This document shows, in pieces, positions 1 through 8,522 of a stretch of 64,000 nucleotides of DNA; the stretch's first letter is position 1, and the number at the start of each line of letters is the position of its first letter. Position numbers and translations under genes: made by a program. A model generated the notes under the pieces. That model did no database searches. It was not told the DNA's origin and saw only the letters and a program-made list of their open reading frames with translations. This DNA comes from an uncultured Rhodospirillaceae bacterium (GTDB lineage Bacteria > Pseudomonadota > Alphaproteobacteria > Azospirillales > Azospirillaceae): NCBI GenBank assembly GCA_937927415.1, contig CALBDS010000015.1:48068-112067 (forward strand), written 5' to 3'.

Positions 1-243
1 CGCGCGGTCGTCGCCGAAAATCACGATACCGACGTTGTCGGTTTCGAGGTTCAGCGCCATACCCTTGATGCCGCCGGGGAATTCGACCATTTCACCGGCG
101 CGGACGTTGTCCAGGCCGTGAACGCGGGCGACGCCGTCGCCGATCGAGAGAACCTGGCCGACCTCGGCGACATCCGCCTCGGTCCCGAAATTCGCGATCT
201 GCTGCTTGAGGATCGCAGAGATTTCTGCGGCGCGGATATCCAT
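1..243 (-). CDS. atpA: ATP synthase F1 subunit alpha, N-terminal part
   Basis: The first 81 codons of the catalytic-core alpha subunit of F1F0 ATP synthase are visible; the rest lies beyond the left edge of the window. The protein starts MDIRAAEISAILKQQI and continues through the conserved beta-barrel segment GDGVARVHGLDNVRAGEMVE, typical of bacterial AtpA. Its ATG shares one base with the TGA of atpH (TGATG at 245-241), so the two genes are translationally coupled in the usual alphaproteobacterial atpHAGDC order. The alpha subunit forms the alpha3beta3 hexamer on the cytoplasmic face of the inner membrane. The family call is certain; only the truncation limits it. Confidence 0.95.
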   Translation of the reverse strand, partial: MDIRAAEISAILKQQIANFGTEADVAEVGQVLSIGDGVARVHGLDNVRAGEMVEFPGGIKGMALNLETDNVGIVIFGDDRA

Positions 244-812
244 CAGACTTGTCCCCCTGAGGCCTTCATGGCGAGTTGCAACTTATCGAGCTTGGTGCGG
301 ACCGACGTGTCCACCATCCGCGAGCCGAACTTCACGATCATCCCGCCAATCAGCGCCGGATCGACCGAAACGTCCACGGAGATCTTGGCCCCGGCCGACG
401 CCTTCAGCGCGTCGGTCACGGCGGCGAGCTGGGCGTCGGTGAGCGGTTTTGCCACCGTCACCTTCGCCGTGGACTCGCCACGGCGCCGGGCCAGCTCGGC
501 CAGATAGCCTTCGATCATCCCGGAAAGCGCGAAAAGACGCCGATTCTTCGCGACCAGCCCAATAAACCGCTTGGTGATGTCGGACGCAGCGGTTTTGTCC
601 AGAATCGCGGCCATGGCGCGACCCTGATCCGCTCGGCTGATCACCGGGCTATGGACGAGGCGGCGTAGGTCGGCGCTCTCGGCCAGGAGTTGCTTCAGGG
701 CAGACAGATCGCTCGCGACCTGGTCCAGCGCCTGGTTCTCGTCCGCCAGCTCGAACAGCGCCGTGGAGTAACGGGCTGCGAGTTCGGAAACGCCTGTACC
801 TTCAGATGCCAC
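243..812 (-). CDS. atpH: ATP synthase F1 subunit delta
   Basis: A 189-residue delta (OSCP) subunit of F1F0 ATP synthase, which ties the top of the F1 hexamer to the peripheral stalk. The N-terminal helical domain (ELAARYSTALFELA, residues 9-22) and the conserved C-terminal part (GGMIVKFGSRMVDTSVRTKL, about residues 155-174) match the family in sequence and length (normally 175-190). It is the first gene of the atp operon here; the next gene, atpA, overlaps it by one base. The start at 812 follows GGGATCAGGTGGC, a modest ribosome binding site. No atp gene lies upstream, as in Rhodospirillum, where the F0 genes sit elsewhere. Confidence 0.96.
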   Translation of the reverse strand: MASEGTGVSELAARYSTALFELADENQALDQVASDLSALKQLLAESADLRRLVHSPVISRADQGRAMAAILDKTAASDITKRFIGLVAKNRRLFALSGMIEGYLAELARRRGESTAKVTVAKPLTDAQLAAVTDALKASAGAKISVDVSVDPALIGGMIVKFGSRMVDTSVRTKLDKLQLAMKASGGQV

Positions 813-907
813 CTGATCCCTCGAATTGAGTTCGGTAGACGGTGAATTTTCAGGGCCTTAGGAGGGTTACCCATCCGCGGCGGCCCCGGCCGCGAAAGCG
901 AGCGGTC

Positions 908-935
908 CAATAACACAGGATTAGCGCATGTGCAA
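908..935 (-). promoter_or_regulatory. Possible vegetative promoter of the atp operon
   Basis: On the minus strand TTGCAC (935-930) is followed after 16 bases by TTATTG (913-908), about 95 bases upstream of the atpH start. The -35 box is good, the -10 box is weak. The rest of the 813-1181 interval shows no other convincing gene or RNA; an open frame across it on the minus strand has no coding character. This is a pattern match only. Confidence 0.3.
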
Positions 936-1181
936 CCAAGTCTGGACAATTCGCATGCGGCTTTTGGACATTCTCCGATGGTTGGCCCATGAGAAGGGTA
1001 AGAATGCTGCCGTTTCAGGCAGGCGGACCATCGGATGGGCATGGGGAACCCGGAATTGGTCGTACCGGCTGTGACTTTTACCGGGTTTTAAGCCCCGCTT
1101 AACGCTCCTGCACCAGGGTCGGGGCTTGCGGATGCTCCGCCGCCGGCCGCGAAATTTCTGCTAACAGTTTGGAATCCCCCG

Positions 1182-1505
1182 ATGTCCGTCATCGCCTTCC
1201 CCCCCTGCCGCTTCACGCCGGCGGATATCGGCCTGTTCCATGAGGTGGCGGAGCCTAAGATGGCGCGGGGGCAATGGGCATCGGTGGAGCGGGAAAGCGG
1301 GCGCGACGGCGACCATCTCCTGGTGCATCTGCCCGGCGGGAACGGCCCGGTTTTTCGCTTTTCCCGCGATTTTCAGGGCCGTTACCAGCTGAGCTTCCAC
1401 GACCGTTCCGGCTGGCACGCCATCGGCACCGGCGCCAGTGCGGCGGAATGTCTGGCGATCTGGCGCCCGCGCAGCCGCCGTCCTGTGTGCGCTGCGGTAA
1501 CCTGA
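1182..1505 (+). CDS. Hypothetical protein, 107 aa
   Basis: I do not recognise this protein. Codon usage is like that of neighbouring genes (third positions mostly G or C), which supports real coding. The sequence has no signal peptide or membrane segment. The middle part (HLLVHLPGGNGPVFRFSRDF, then YQLSFHDRSGWHAIG) looks like a small beta-rich domain with alternating hydrophobic and polar residues. The C-terminus is basic and Arg/Pro-rich. It stands alone between the divergent atp operon and the convergent chemoreceptor gene, and ends 44 bases before a strong shared hairpin. No clear ribosome binding site precedes the ATG, so a different start is possible. Confidence 0.7.
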   Translation: MSVIAFPPCRFTPADIGLFHEVAEPKMARGQWASVERESGRDGDHLLVHLPGGNGPVFRFSRDFQGRYQLSFHDRSGWHAIGTGASAAECLAIWRPRSRRPVCAAVT

Positions 1506-1548
1506 CCCACAAGACCACAGAAAATTTAAGACGATTCGCACCCGAGTC

Positions 1549-1587
1549 GGCCGTCCCGCCGCCACCGATTCGGGCGGCGGGACGGCC
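1549..1587. terminator. Strong hairpin between convergent genes
   Basis: A perfect 15-base-pair stem, GGCCGTCCCGCCGCC (1549-1563) with GGCGGCGGGACGGCC (1573-1587), sits between the plus-strand 107-aa gene and the 3' end of the minus-strand chemoreceptor gene, 11 bases after the latter's stop codon. On the minus strand a weak T-rich stretch (TTAAATTTT) follows some 20 bases later. A bidirectional transcription stop is the simplest reading. Confidence 0.65.
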
Positions 1588-1598
1588 GGGGGGCCGGA

Positions 1599-3650
1599 TC
1601 AGGCGGCGGCGTCGATGGGCATGCGCCCCTGCACCAGCCGGGCAAAGGCGGCGGCGTACTCATCGGCCATCGCCCCGGTCAGATCGAACTTCACGTGCAG
1701 CCGGCCCTGCGCGGAACTCAGCACCCGGGACGGCAGGGTCAGGGGCACCCCGTCGATGCGCAGGTCCACCGTCTGCCCCACAGCCATCTGCCCCACGGCG
1801 GCGGAAACCGCCGGCCCGTGCACCGTCGCCCCGCCTTCGGACAGGTTGCCGATGCGGCCGGGCTGGTTGCCGATCCGGCAGGCGACATCCAGGGCGTAGC
1901 GCGGCTTGCGCCGGCGGTCCACGTCGCTGGTGGAGGTGCGGACGATGCGCACCAGCACTTCGCGCAGGGAATCGATGCCGGCGGCCATCTCCCCGGCCAC
2001 CGCCTGCACGTCGCGGGCACGCCCGCCGTTGGCATCGGCCTCCGCCGACACCCGCGTGATGCGGTCGGCCACGTCCTGGGCGGCCTGGCTGGTTTCGCCG
2101 ACGGTGCGGGCGATTTCGCTGGTGGCCGCGGCCTGCTCTTCAATGGCGGTGGCGATGGAGGTGGAGATCTGGTCCATCTCGTGGATGGTGCGGACGATCT
2201 CCTCCACCGCCCGCACGGCGGAGCCGGTGACGTTCTGGATCTCGCCGATCTGGCGGGCGATTTCCTCGGTGGAGTTGGATGTCTGGTTGGAGAGGCTCTT
2301 GACCTCGCTGGCCACCACGGCAAAGCCCTTGCCGGCGTCACCGGCCCGCGCCGCCTCAATGGTGGCGTTCAGCGCCAAAAGATTGGTCTGGGCGGCGATG
2401 CCGTTGATGAGGCTCGCCACCTCGCCGATGCGGTCCACCGCCTGGGACAGCGACTGGATGGTGCCGGTCGCGGTTTCGGCGGCGGTCACGGCCTTGCGGT
2501 TGATGGCGCTGGCGTGGGTGACACGCTGGCTGATCTCGCCGATGGAGGCGGTCAACTGTTCGGTCGCTGCCGCCACCGTCTGGGCGTTGCCCAGCGCCTG
2601 CTGGGCCGAGGCCGCCACCGTCTGCGCGTTCTCCGACACCGCACCGGCGGACGAGGACATGGCCTGGGCGTTCAGGTTCATCTGATGGGTGCGGTCGGAC
2701 ACCTGCTCCACAGCGGCGCGGGTTTCCCGCTCCACCGTCTGGGCCATGGTTTCCAGGGCGTGGCGGCGCTCCTCGATGCTGCGCTGGCGCAACATCTCCT
2801 GCTCCGTGCGCAGACGATCGTTGTCGCGGGCGGCGGCGCGGAACACGCGCAGCGCCTCGGCCATGGCGCCGATCTCGTCGCGGCGGCCGTGGAACCCCAC
2901 CTCCACCGACAGGTCACCCCGCGCCAGGGTGCCCATGACGCCGCCGATCCGCCGCAGGGGGGTGACCACCTGGGCCTGGATCAGCACCACCACCAGCCCG
3001 GCAACCACCAGCACCACCACGAAGGCGACGGTCACCGTGTCCCGGATGCCGGCGCTCAGCCGGCGGTTCTCCTCCACCGCGCCCTGCAGGCGGGCGATCT
3101 GGGTGGCGGTTTCCTTTTCCACGAAGCCGGTCAGCGCCTTGACCGCCTGATCCAGCGCCTCGGCGTTGGCGTCCAGCTCCTCCATCACCGGGTTGCCCTT
3201 TTCCGGGCCGCCGGAAATATAGGCATCGGCCATCCGCCTGCCGCCGGCATAGAAGGGGGTGAAGGCCGTGCGCACCGCGTCGATGCCGCCGATCACCGCG
3301 TCCAGCCCCAAGGACGTGGCAAAGCGGCGGGCTTCCTGGGTGTCGGTTTCAAAGCGGGCGGCGAAATCCGCCGCCTTGGCCAACCCGTCGTCCAGCCCGT
3401 CCTTCGCCTGCGTGGCCGACACGTCGGTCAGCCATTGCTGCACCTGCACCACATCATAGCGGACGGCATCGATGCGGTCGCCCAGCGGCATCACCTGCCC
3501 CAGGGCACGGTCGGCCACCGCGGACATGGTGGTGAGCTGCTGATCGGAACGGTTCACATCGTTCAGGATCAGGTAGAAGGCGACGACAAAGGACAGGACG
3601 ATCAGAGCCATAACGGCCCCGATCTTGGTACGGATCGACAGGGATGACAT
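1599..3650 (-). CDS. Methyl-accepting chemotaxis protein with C-terminal PilZ domain
   Basis: A 683-residue transmembrane chemoreceptor. Order of parts: membrane segment 1 (about 11-30), periplasmic helical sensor domain (about 31-203), membrane segment 2 (VTVAFVVVLVVAGLVVVLIQ), HAMP linker, the methyl-accepting coiled coil with the highly conserved hairpin tip NLLALNATIEAARAGDAGKG, and a PilZ domain (last 100 residues) with both c-di-GMP binding signatures, RRRKPRYA and NLSEGG. The fold combination is that of Azospirillum brasilense Tlp1, an energy-taxis receptor whose PilZ domain binds c-di-GMP. The ATG at 3650 (MSSLSIRTK) was chosen because the longer frame adds an Arg/Cys-rich leader without family support. 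No che genes are nearby, so it is an orphan receptor. Confidence 0.93.
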   Translation of the reverse strand: MSSLSIRTKIGAVMALIVLSFVVAFYLILNDVNRSDQQLTTMSAVADRALGQVMPLGDRIDAVRYDVVQVQQWLTDVSATQAKDGLDDGLAKAADFAARFETDTQEARRFATSLGLDAVIGGIDAVRTAFTPFYAGGRRMADAYISGGPEKGNPVMEELDANAEALDQAVKALTGFVEKETATQIARLQGAVEENRRLSAGIRDTVTVAFVVVLVVAGLVVVLIQAQVVTPLRRIGGVMGTLARGDLSVEVGFHGRRDEIGAMAEALRVFRAAARDNDRLRTEQEMLRQRSIEERRHALETMAQTVERETRAAVEQVSDRTHQMNLNAQAMSSSAGAVSENAQTVAASAQQALGNAQTVAAATEQLTASIGEISQRVTHASAINRKAVTAAETATGTIQSLSQAVDRIGEVASLINGIAAQTNLLALNATIEAARAGDAGKGFAVVASEVKSLSNQTSNSTEEIARQIGEIQNVTGSAVRAVEEIVRTIHEMDQISTSIATAIEEQAAATSEIARTVGETSQAAQDVADRITRVSAEADANGGRARDVQAVAGEMAAGIDSLREVLVRIVRTSTSDVDRRRKPRYALDVACRIGNQPGRIGNLSEGGATVHGPAVSAAVGQMAVGQTVDLRIDGVPLTLPSRVLSSAQGRLHVKFDLTGAMADEYAAAFARLVQGRMPIDAAA

Positions 3651-3800
3651 GACGGTTGTTCCGGCGGCTGATGCGCAACACCCCCGCACGCCCGGCGCAG
3701 CGGGGAATAAAAAGCGCGCCATAAAACGCCGGAACAACGCAACCATCAACACTCAAATGAGAAACATCGGATATTCTGCGACCAGATAACGCATCGTCCG

Positions 3801-4040
3801 GTGGTTTCTCAGACGAAGACCCTAGCGGTCTTGTTGGTATCCCTGATGGGTGGTGTTCTGATGAATGTTCCCCTGACGCCCTTGCTCGGCAAGATTGTTA
3901 TCAGCCTGATGATTGTCTTTGGCGCCGGCGGCATCATTTTGGACACGATCGCCCCCTGGCCCTTTTGGGCTGCGTCCGGCGGGGGGAACGGGGGGAATAT
4001 GGCGGGACATGCGGGCCTCCCTTGCTGCTGTGCCGTATGA
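3801..4040 (+). CDS. Possible small membrane protein, 79 aa
   Basis: An uncertain small frame starting with GTG. Residues 6-47 are strongly hydrophobic and could form two membrane helices (LAVLLVSLMGGVLM and IVISLMIVFGAGGIIL), followed by a Gly-rich tail ending CCCAV. Codon third positions are less GC-biased than in neighbours and the ribosome binding site is poor, so it may be non-coding. It lies divergent to the chemoreceptor gene and overlaps nothing. If it is not a gene, 3651-4095 is an intergenic region of about 445 bases. Confidence 0.33.
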   Translation: MVSQTKTLAVLLVSLMGGVLMNVPLTPLLGKIVISLMIVFGAGGIILDTIAPWPFWAASGGGNGGNMAGHAGLPCCCAV

Positions 4041-4095
4041 CACCTCAACAGCCGCGGACGCAGCGCGTTTCCACACGACTCGGCAGAAAGCACCA

Positions 4096-6303
4096 TCACA
4101 GGAAACTCTGGGGATCGACGTCCACCTGCACCCGCACGGCCCCCGGCATCTCCACCCGTTCCAGCCAGTCGCGGATCAGCGGCTGCACCGCCACCCCGCG
4201 CGGCGCCTTCAGCAGCAGCCGGCGGCGGTGGCGCCCGCGCAGCAGCGACAACGGCGCCGGCGCCGGCCCCAGCACCGCCACCGTCTCGCTGCGTGGGGCC
4301 GCCCGGCCCAGCGCCAGCGCCACCCGGTCCACCAGCCCCTCGTCCTCCCCCGACACGATCAGGGCGGCCAGCCGGCCGAAGGGGGGCATGGCGGCGTCCT
4401 GCCGCATCTCGGCTTCCAACTGATAGAAGCCGTCGCGGTCGTGGGCCTTCAGCGCCTGCATCACCGGATGCTCGGGCATGTAGGTCTGGAGCAGCACCGT
4501 TCCCGGCCGGTCGCCGCGCCCGGCGCGGCCCGCCACCTGATGCAGAAGCTGGAAGGTGCGCTCCCCCGCCCGCAGGTCGCCGCCGGCCAGCCCCAGATCG
4601 GCGTCCACCACCCCCACCAGGGTCAGCATGGGGAAATGGTGCCCCTTGGCCATCACCTGGGTGCCGACGATGATGTCCAGCTCGTGGTCGGCGATGCGCC
4701 GGACCATCTCCTGGATGGCGTGGGGACCGGCCAGGGTGTCGGAGGCCATGATGGCAGCGCGCGCATCGGGGAACAGTTCCGCCACCTCCTCCGCCACCCG
4801 CTCCACGCCGGGACCGCAGGCGGCGAGGCTGCCCACCTCCCCGCACTCGGGGCAGGCTTCGGGGACCGGCTGCGACAGGCCGCAGTGGTGGCATTGCAGC
4901 TTGCGCGCCAGCCGGTGTTCCACCAGCCACGCCGTGCAGTTGGGGCAGCGCAGCCGGTGACCGCAGGCCCGGCACAGGGTCAGCGGCGCGTACCCCCGGC
5001 GGTTCAGGAACAGCATGGCCTGCTCGCCCTCGGCCAGGGTCGCGGTCAGCGCGTCGCGCAGGCTGGGGGCCAGCCAGTGGCGGGCGGGGGGGCGGTCGCG
5101 GCGCAGGTCGATCAGCTTCACCTCCGGCAGCACCGCCCCGCCGTGGCGCCCCGGCAGGTGGATGCGGGTGTAGCGGCCGGAATCGGCGTTCACCTGGGTT
5201 TCCAAGGCCGGGGTCGCCGACACCAGCACCACCGGGATCCCCCCCAGATGCGCCCGCGTCACCGCCATGTCGCGGGCGTTGTAGATGGCGCCGTCCTCCT
5301 GCTTGTAGGCCTGATCGTGCTCTTCATCGACCACGATCAGGCCAAGGTCGGCGTAGGGCAGGAACAGGGCCGAGCGCGCCCCCACCACCACCCGCGCCGA
5401 GCCGTCGGCCACCGCCCGCCATGTGGCGCGGCGCTGGGAGCCGGTCAGGTCCGAATGCCATTCCGCCGGCCGCGCCCCAAAGCGGCGGGCGAAGCGTTCC
5501 AGCCCCTGGGCCGACAGGGAGATTTCCGGCAGCAGGATCAGCGCCTGCCGCCCGGCGGCCAGACAGGCGGCGACGGCTTCGTAATAGACCTCGGTCTTGC
5601 CCGATCCGGTCACGCCGTCCAGCAGCATGGCGGCATAGGTCTTCGCCTGCACCCGCTGGCGCAGGTCGGTCGCGGCGGCGTCCTGCTCCGGCGACAGGGT
5701 GGGGCCGGGGCGGGTGGGATCGGGGGTGGGCAGGCGCGGCGGCGGCAGCAGGTGGGGGGTCAGCAACCCGGCCTCCACCAGCCCGCGCACCACGGTCAGG
5801 CCGCACCCGGCCTCTTCCGCCAGATCGGCGGCGGGGCGGGGGGGGCCGCCGCCTTCCATCACCGCCAGCACCCGGCGGCGGGCGTCGGTCATCTTGAACC
5901 CCGGCGGCGGCTCCGCCCCGCTGGGCTGATAGGCCAGTGTGGCCCGCGGCGGCTCCAGGGCGGCGGGAACACTCAGCGCCATGCGCAGCACCTGCCCCGG
6001 CGGGGTCATGGTGTAGGCGGCCACCCAGTCGATGAAGCGCCGCTGCACCGCCGGCATCGGCGGCACGTCGAAACGGCGAACGACCGGCTTCAGCCGCCCC
6101 CCCTCCAGCACCCCGGCCCCCGGCCCCCAGACCACACCGATCACCCGGCGCGGCCCCAGCGGCACCTCGACATAATCGCCGGTTGCCAGCGCCATGCCGT
6201 CGGGCACGCGGTAGTCATACGCTTCACGCAAGGGTAACGGCAGCAGCACCGCCACGCGGGCTGCTTCCGTTTCCAGGCCGGAGCTAGTAAGGAGTGTGGC
6301 CAT
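4096..6303 (-). CDS. priA: Primosomal protein N' (replication restart helicase PriA)
   Basis: A 735-residue superfamily 2 DNA helicase that recognises stalled replication forks and reloads the replicative helicase. The N-terminal DNA-binding domain (LPLREAYDYRVPDG) is followed by Walker A GVTGSGKTE (about residue 230), the Walker B box VVDEEHDQAYKQ (about 325), and the zinc-binding domain with paired cysteines (CRACGHRLRCPNC, then CHHCG and CPECG, about 440-490). The helicase C motif HQVAGRAGRGDRPG is intact. Length is standard. In many Rhodospirillales priA sits beside the atp operon and fsa, as here, although here the chemoreceptor gene lies between it and atpH. Confidence 0.97.
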   Translation of the reverse strand: MATLLTSSGLETEAARVAVLLPLPLREAYDYRVPDGMALATGDYVEVPLGPRRVIGVVWGPGAGVLEGGRLKPVVRRFDVPPMPAVQRRFIDWVAAYTMTPPGQVLRMALSVPAALEPPRATLAYQPSGAEPPPGFKMTDARRRVLAVMEGGGPPRPAADLAEEAGCGLTVVRGLVEAGLLTPHLLPPPRLPTPDPTRPGPTLSPEQDAAATDLRQRVQAKTYAAMLLDGVTGSGKTEVYYEAVAACLAAGRQALILLPEISLSAQGLERFARRFGARPAEWHSDLTGSQRRATWRAVADGSARVVVGARSALFLPYADLGLIVVDEEHDQAYKQEDGAIYNARDMAVTRAHLGGIPVVLVSATPALETQVNADSGRYTRIHLPGRHGGAVLPEVKLIDLRRDRPPARHWLAPSLRDALTATLAEGEQAMLFLNRRGYAPLTLCRACGHRLRCPNCTAWLVEHRLARKLQCHHCGLSQPVPEACPECGEVGSLAACGPGVERVAEEVAELFPDARAAIMASDTLAGPHAIQEMVRRIADHELDIIVGTQVMAKGHHFPMLTLVGVVDADLGLAGGDLRAGERTFQLLHQVAGRAGRGDRPGTVLLQTYMPEHPVMQALKAHDRDGFYQLEAEMRQDAAMPPFGRLAALIVSGEDEGLVDRVALALGRAAPRSETVAVLGPAPAPLSLLRGRHRRRLLLKAPRGVAVQPLIRDWLERVEMPGAVRVQVDVDPQSFL

Positions 6304-6406
6304 GGGCTAAAGTGCCCCGCGGAGAAGGCCCGCGGCACCCCGCGTCCCCACCGGCGCCTCTGGCCCCGCTATCACCTCTGGCTCTGCCATCAATGGACCC
6401 GTTCCC

Positions 6407-7063
6407 ATGAAGTTCTTCGTTGACACCGCCGACATCGCCGAAATCCGTGACATGGCCGACACCGGCCTTCTGGATGGTGTTACCACCAACCCCTCCCTGG
6501 TCGCCAAGACCGGGCGCAAGTTCCTGGATCTGGTCGCCGAAATCTGCGATGTGGTCAACGGCCCGGTCAGCGCCGAGGTGGCCTCCACCGATTTCGAGAC
6601 CATGCTGGCCGAAGCGCACCACATCGCCAAGATCTCCCACCGCGTGGCGGTGAAGGTGCCGCTGACCCCGGCCGGGCTGAAGGTGTGCAAGATTCTGTCG
6701 TCGGAAGGCACCATGGTCAACGTGACCCTGTGCTTCTCCCCCGCCCAGGCCATCCTGGCGGCCAAGGCCGGCGCCAGCTTCATCTCTCCGTTCGTCGGCC
6801 GTCTGGACGACATCGGCCAGGACGGCATGGGCATCATCACCGACATCTGCGAGATCTACGCCAACTATCCGGCCTTCAAGACCGAGGTGCTGGTGGCATC
6901 GATCCGCAACCCGATGCACATCGTCAAGGCCGCCCGCCTGGGCGCCCACGTCATCACCGCCCCGCCGTCGGTGCTGCGCCAGCTCTTCAACCATCCGCTG
7001 ACCGACAAGGGGCTGGCCCAGTTCGTCGAGGATTGGAAGAAGACCGGGCAGTCGATCCTCTGA
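6407..7063 (+). CDS. fsa: Fructose-6-phosphate aldolase / transaldolase-like protein
   Basis: A 218-residue short transaldolase of the FSA/TalC type, a cytoplasmic TIM-barrel enzyme forming a Schiff base with its sugar substrate. The start MKFFVDTADIAEIR and the block GLLDGVTTNPSLVAKTG are diagnostic; the catalytic lysine is in VAVKVPLT (about residue 86), and the late block SPFVGRLDDIG is present. Whether it acts as transaldolase (pentose phosphate pathway) or as fructose-6-phosphate aldolase cannot be told from sequence. It is divergent from priA (103 bases apart), and DUF484 follows 44 bases downstream. Confidence 0.95.
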   Translation: MKFFVDTADIAEIRDMADTGLLDGVTTNPSLVAKTGRKFLDLVAEICDVVNGPVSAEVASTDFETMLAEAHHIAKISHRVAVKVPLTPAGLKVCKILSSEGTMVNVTLCFSPAQAILAAKAGASFISPFVGRLDDIGQDGMGIITDICEIYANYPAFKTEVLVASIRNPMHIVKAARLGAHVITAPPSVLRQLFNHPLTDKGLAQFVEDWKKTGQSIL

Positions 7064-7107
7064 TCCCGTAACAGCACATCCCTTCTGTCAGCGCACGCGT
7101 CACGCAC

Positions 7108-7815
7108 ATGGGCCACACCACCGGACACAGACCCGCCCTTCCCACCGAGGAGGAGGTTGGCGCCTATCTCAAGGCGCACCCGGACTTTCTGGCCCGCCAT
7201 GCCGAGCTGGTCCACCACCTGATCCTGCCGCCCGCCGACCGGGGCGAGGGGAGCAACGTGGTGGACCTGCAAAGCTTCATGCTCGACCGCCTGCGGCGGG
7301 AGGTGCGGACGCTGAAGGACCAGCAGCGCGACCTGATCGCCACCGCGCGGGCCAACATGAACAGCCAGAACCGCATCCACGCCGCGGTGCTGTCCCTGTT
7401 GGACGCCCCCAGCTTCCCCCTGTTCGTCCAGACCATCACCACCGATCTGGCGATGATGCTGGGGGTGGATGTGGCGTCGCTGGTCATCGAATCCAACGGC
7501 CCGGCGCCATCCAATTCGGGGGTGATCGCCGCCCTGCCGGGCACCGTCGCCCGCCTTCTGGGGGGGCGGGACGTGATGCTTCTGTCCAACACCCCCGGCA
7601 CGGCGGATGTGTTCGGGCCGGGGGCCGGTCTGGTGCGGTCGCAGGCACTGATCCGGCTGCAGGTGTCGGCGGATTCCCCGCCGGGCCTGCTGGCCTTCGG
7701 GGCGCGTGACCCGGTGCTGTTCCACGAAAGCCAGGCCACCGAACTGGTCGGCTTCCTGGCCCGCGTGGTGGAACGCTGCCTGCGCGCGTGGCTGGACCTG
7801 CCGGACGACGAATAA
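7108..7815 (+). CDS. DUF484 family protein
   Basis: A 235-residue member of the DUF484 family, whose fold is GAF-like and whose function is unknown. The N-terminal block (EVGAYLKAHPDFLARHAELV) and the following VVDLQSFMLDRLRREV are the family hallmark; the region after it is predicted to be a coiled coil, then a GAF-like domain. It probably shares a transcript with fsa. In many proteobacteria the gene directly after DUF484 is the recombinase gene xerC; here that position is taken by a MarC-type gene. Confidence 0.9.
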   Translation: MGHTTGHRPALPTEEEVGAYLKAHPDFLARHAELVHHLILPPADRGEGSNVVDLQSFMLDRLRREVRTLKDQQRDLIATARANMNSQNRIHAAVLSLLDAPSFPLFVQTITTDLAMMLGVDVASLVIESNGPAPSNSGVIAALPGTVARLLGGRDVMLLSNTPGTADVFGPGAGLVRSQALIRLQVSADSPPGLLAFGARDPVLFHESQATELVGFLARVVERCLRAWLDLPDDE

Positions 7816-7852
7816 CCGCCCCTTCTTCACCCAAAAAAAAACCGGGGTTTGC

Positions 7853-8479
7853 ATGGACGCGTTCGTCAGCGCGCTCGTCGTGTTTCTGGTGGTCATCGAT
7901 CCGCCGGGTCTGGTGCCGATCTTCATCGCCCTGACCCAGGGGTTTGACGCCCGCCGCAAACGGCTGATCGCGCTGCGCGGGACGGCGCTCAGCTTCGCGG
8001 TCATCGTGTTCTTTGCCTATCTCGGCGAAATGGTGCTGGACGCGCTGTCGATCAGCATGGCGGCGTTCCGCATTTCCGGCGGGGCGCTGCTGTTCTGGAT
8101 CGCGTTCGAGATGCTGTTCGAACGCCGCGCCGACCGCAAGGAAAGCACCGCCGACGAGGCCCGCTCGGAGGAAGAGGCCCACGATCTGGCGGTCTTTCCC
8201 CTGGCGGTGCCGCTGATCGCCGGCCCCGGCGCCATCACCTCCACCCTGCTGCTGATGGACCGTTACGGCACCGGAATCGCCGGGCAGATTTCTGTTCTTT
8301 CCGCTGCCGGAACGGTCATCGCCGGTCTGGCGGTGATCCTGATGCTGGCCGACGCCGTGCGCCGGCTGCTGGGCCGGACCATCATCAACACCGTGACCCG
8401 CGTGCTGGGCATCGTGTTGGCGGCGCTGGCGGCGCAGACCGTGATTTCCGGCATCACCGCCATTTACCCGCCGGGGTGA
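7853..8479 (+). CDS. MarC family integral membrane protein
   Basis: A 208-residue inner membrane protein of the MarC/UPF0056 family with about six hydrophobic segments. Family features seen: the start MDAFVSALVVFLVVIDPPGLVPIF with the intramembrane Asp-Pro pair, GGALLFWIAFEML in the middle, and FPLAVPLIAGPGAIT (about residues 117-131). The charged linker between (RRADRKESTADEARSEEE) is cytoplasmic by the usual topology. The function of MarC proteins is not settled; the early link to multidrug resistance was withdrawn. The ATG at 7853 was chosen because the upstream part of the frame overlaps the DUF484 gene. Confidence 0.9.
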   Translation: MDAFVSALVVFLVVIDPPGLVPIFIALTQGFDARRKRLIALRGTALSFAVIVFFAYLGEMVLDALSISMAAFRISGGALLFWIAFEMLFERRADRKESTADEARSEEEAHDLAVFPLAVPLIAGPGAITSTLLLMDRYGTGIAGQISVLSAAGTVIAGLAVILMLADAVRRLLGRTIINTVTRVLGIVLAALAAQTVISGITAIYPPG

Positions 8480-8522
8480 AACCCGTTGCCGCGCGCCGGG
8501 GGGAGTGGCCCTCGGCCTCTGG

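Noticed and set aside
695..1042. A 115-codon minus-strand frame upstream of atpH
   Set aside because: It overlaps the start of atpH in another frame and has no coding bias.
1695..3647. A 650-codon open frame on the plus strand opposite the chemoreceptor gene
   Set aside because: It is a shadow of the minus-strand gene: composition is His/Gly/Asp-rich as expected from the antisense of GC-rich codons, with no domain signature.
3913..6237. A 774-codon plus-strand frame opposite priA
   Set aside because: PriA on the minus strand has all helicase motifs; the plus frame is Gln/His/Gly-rich antisense translation.
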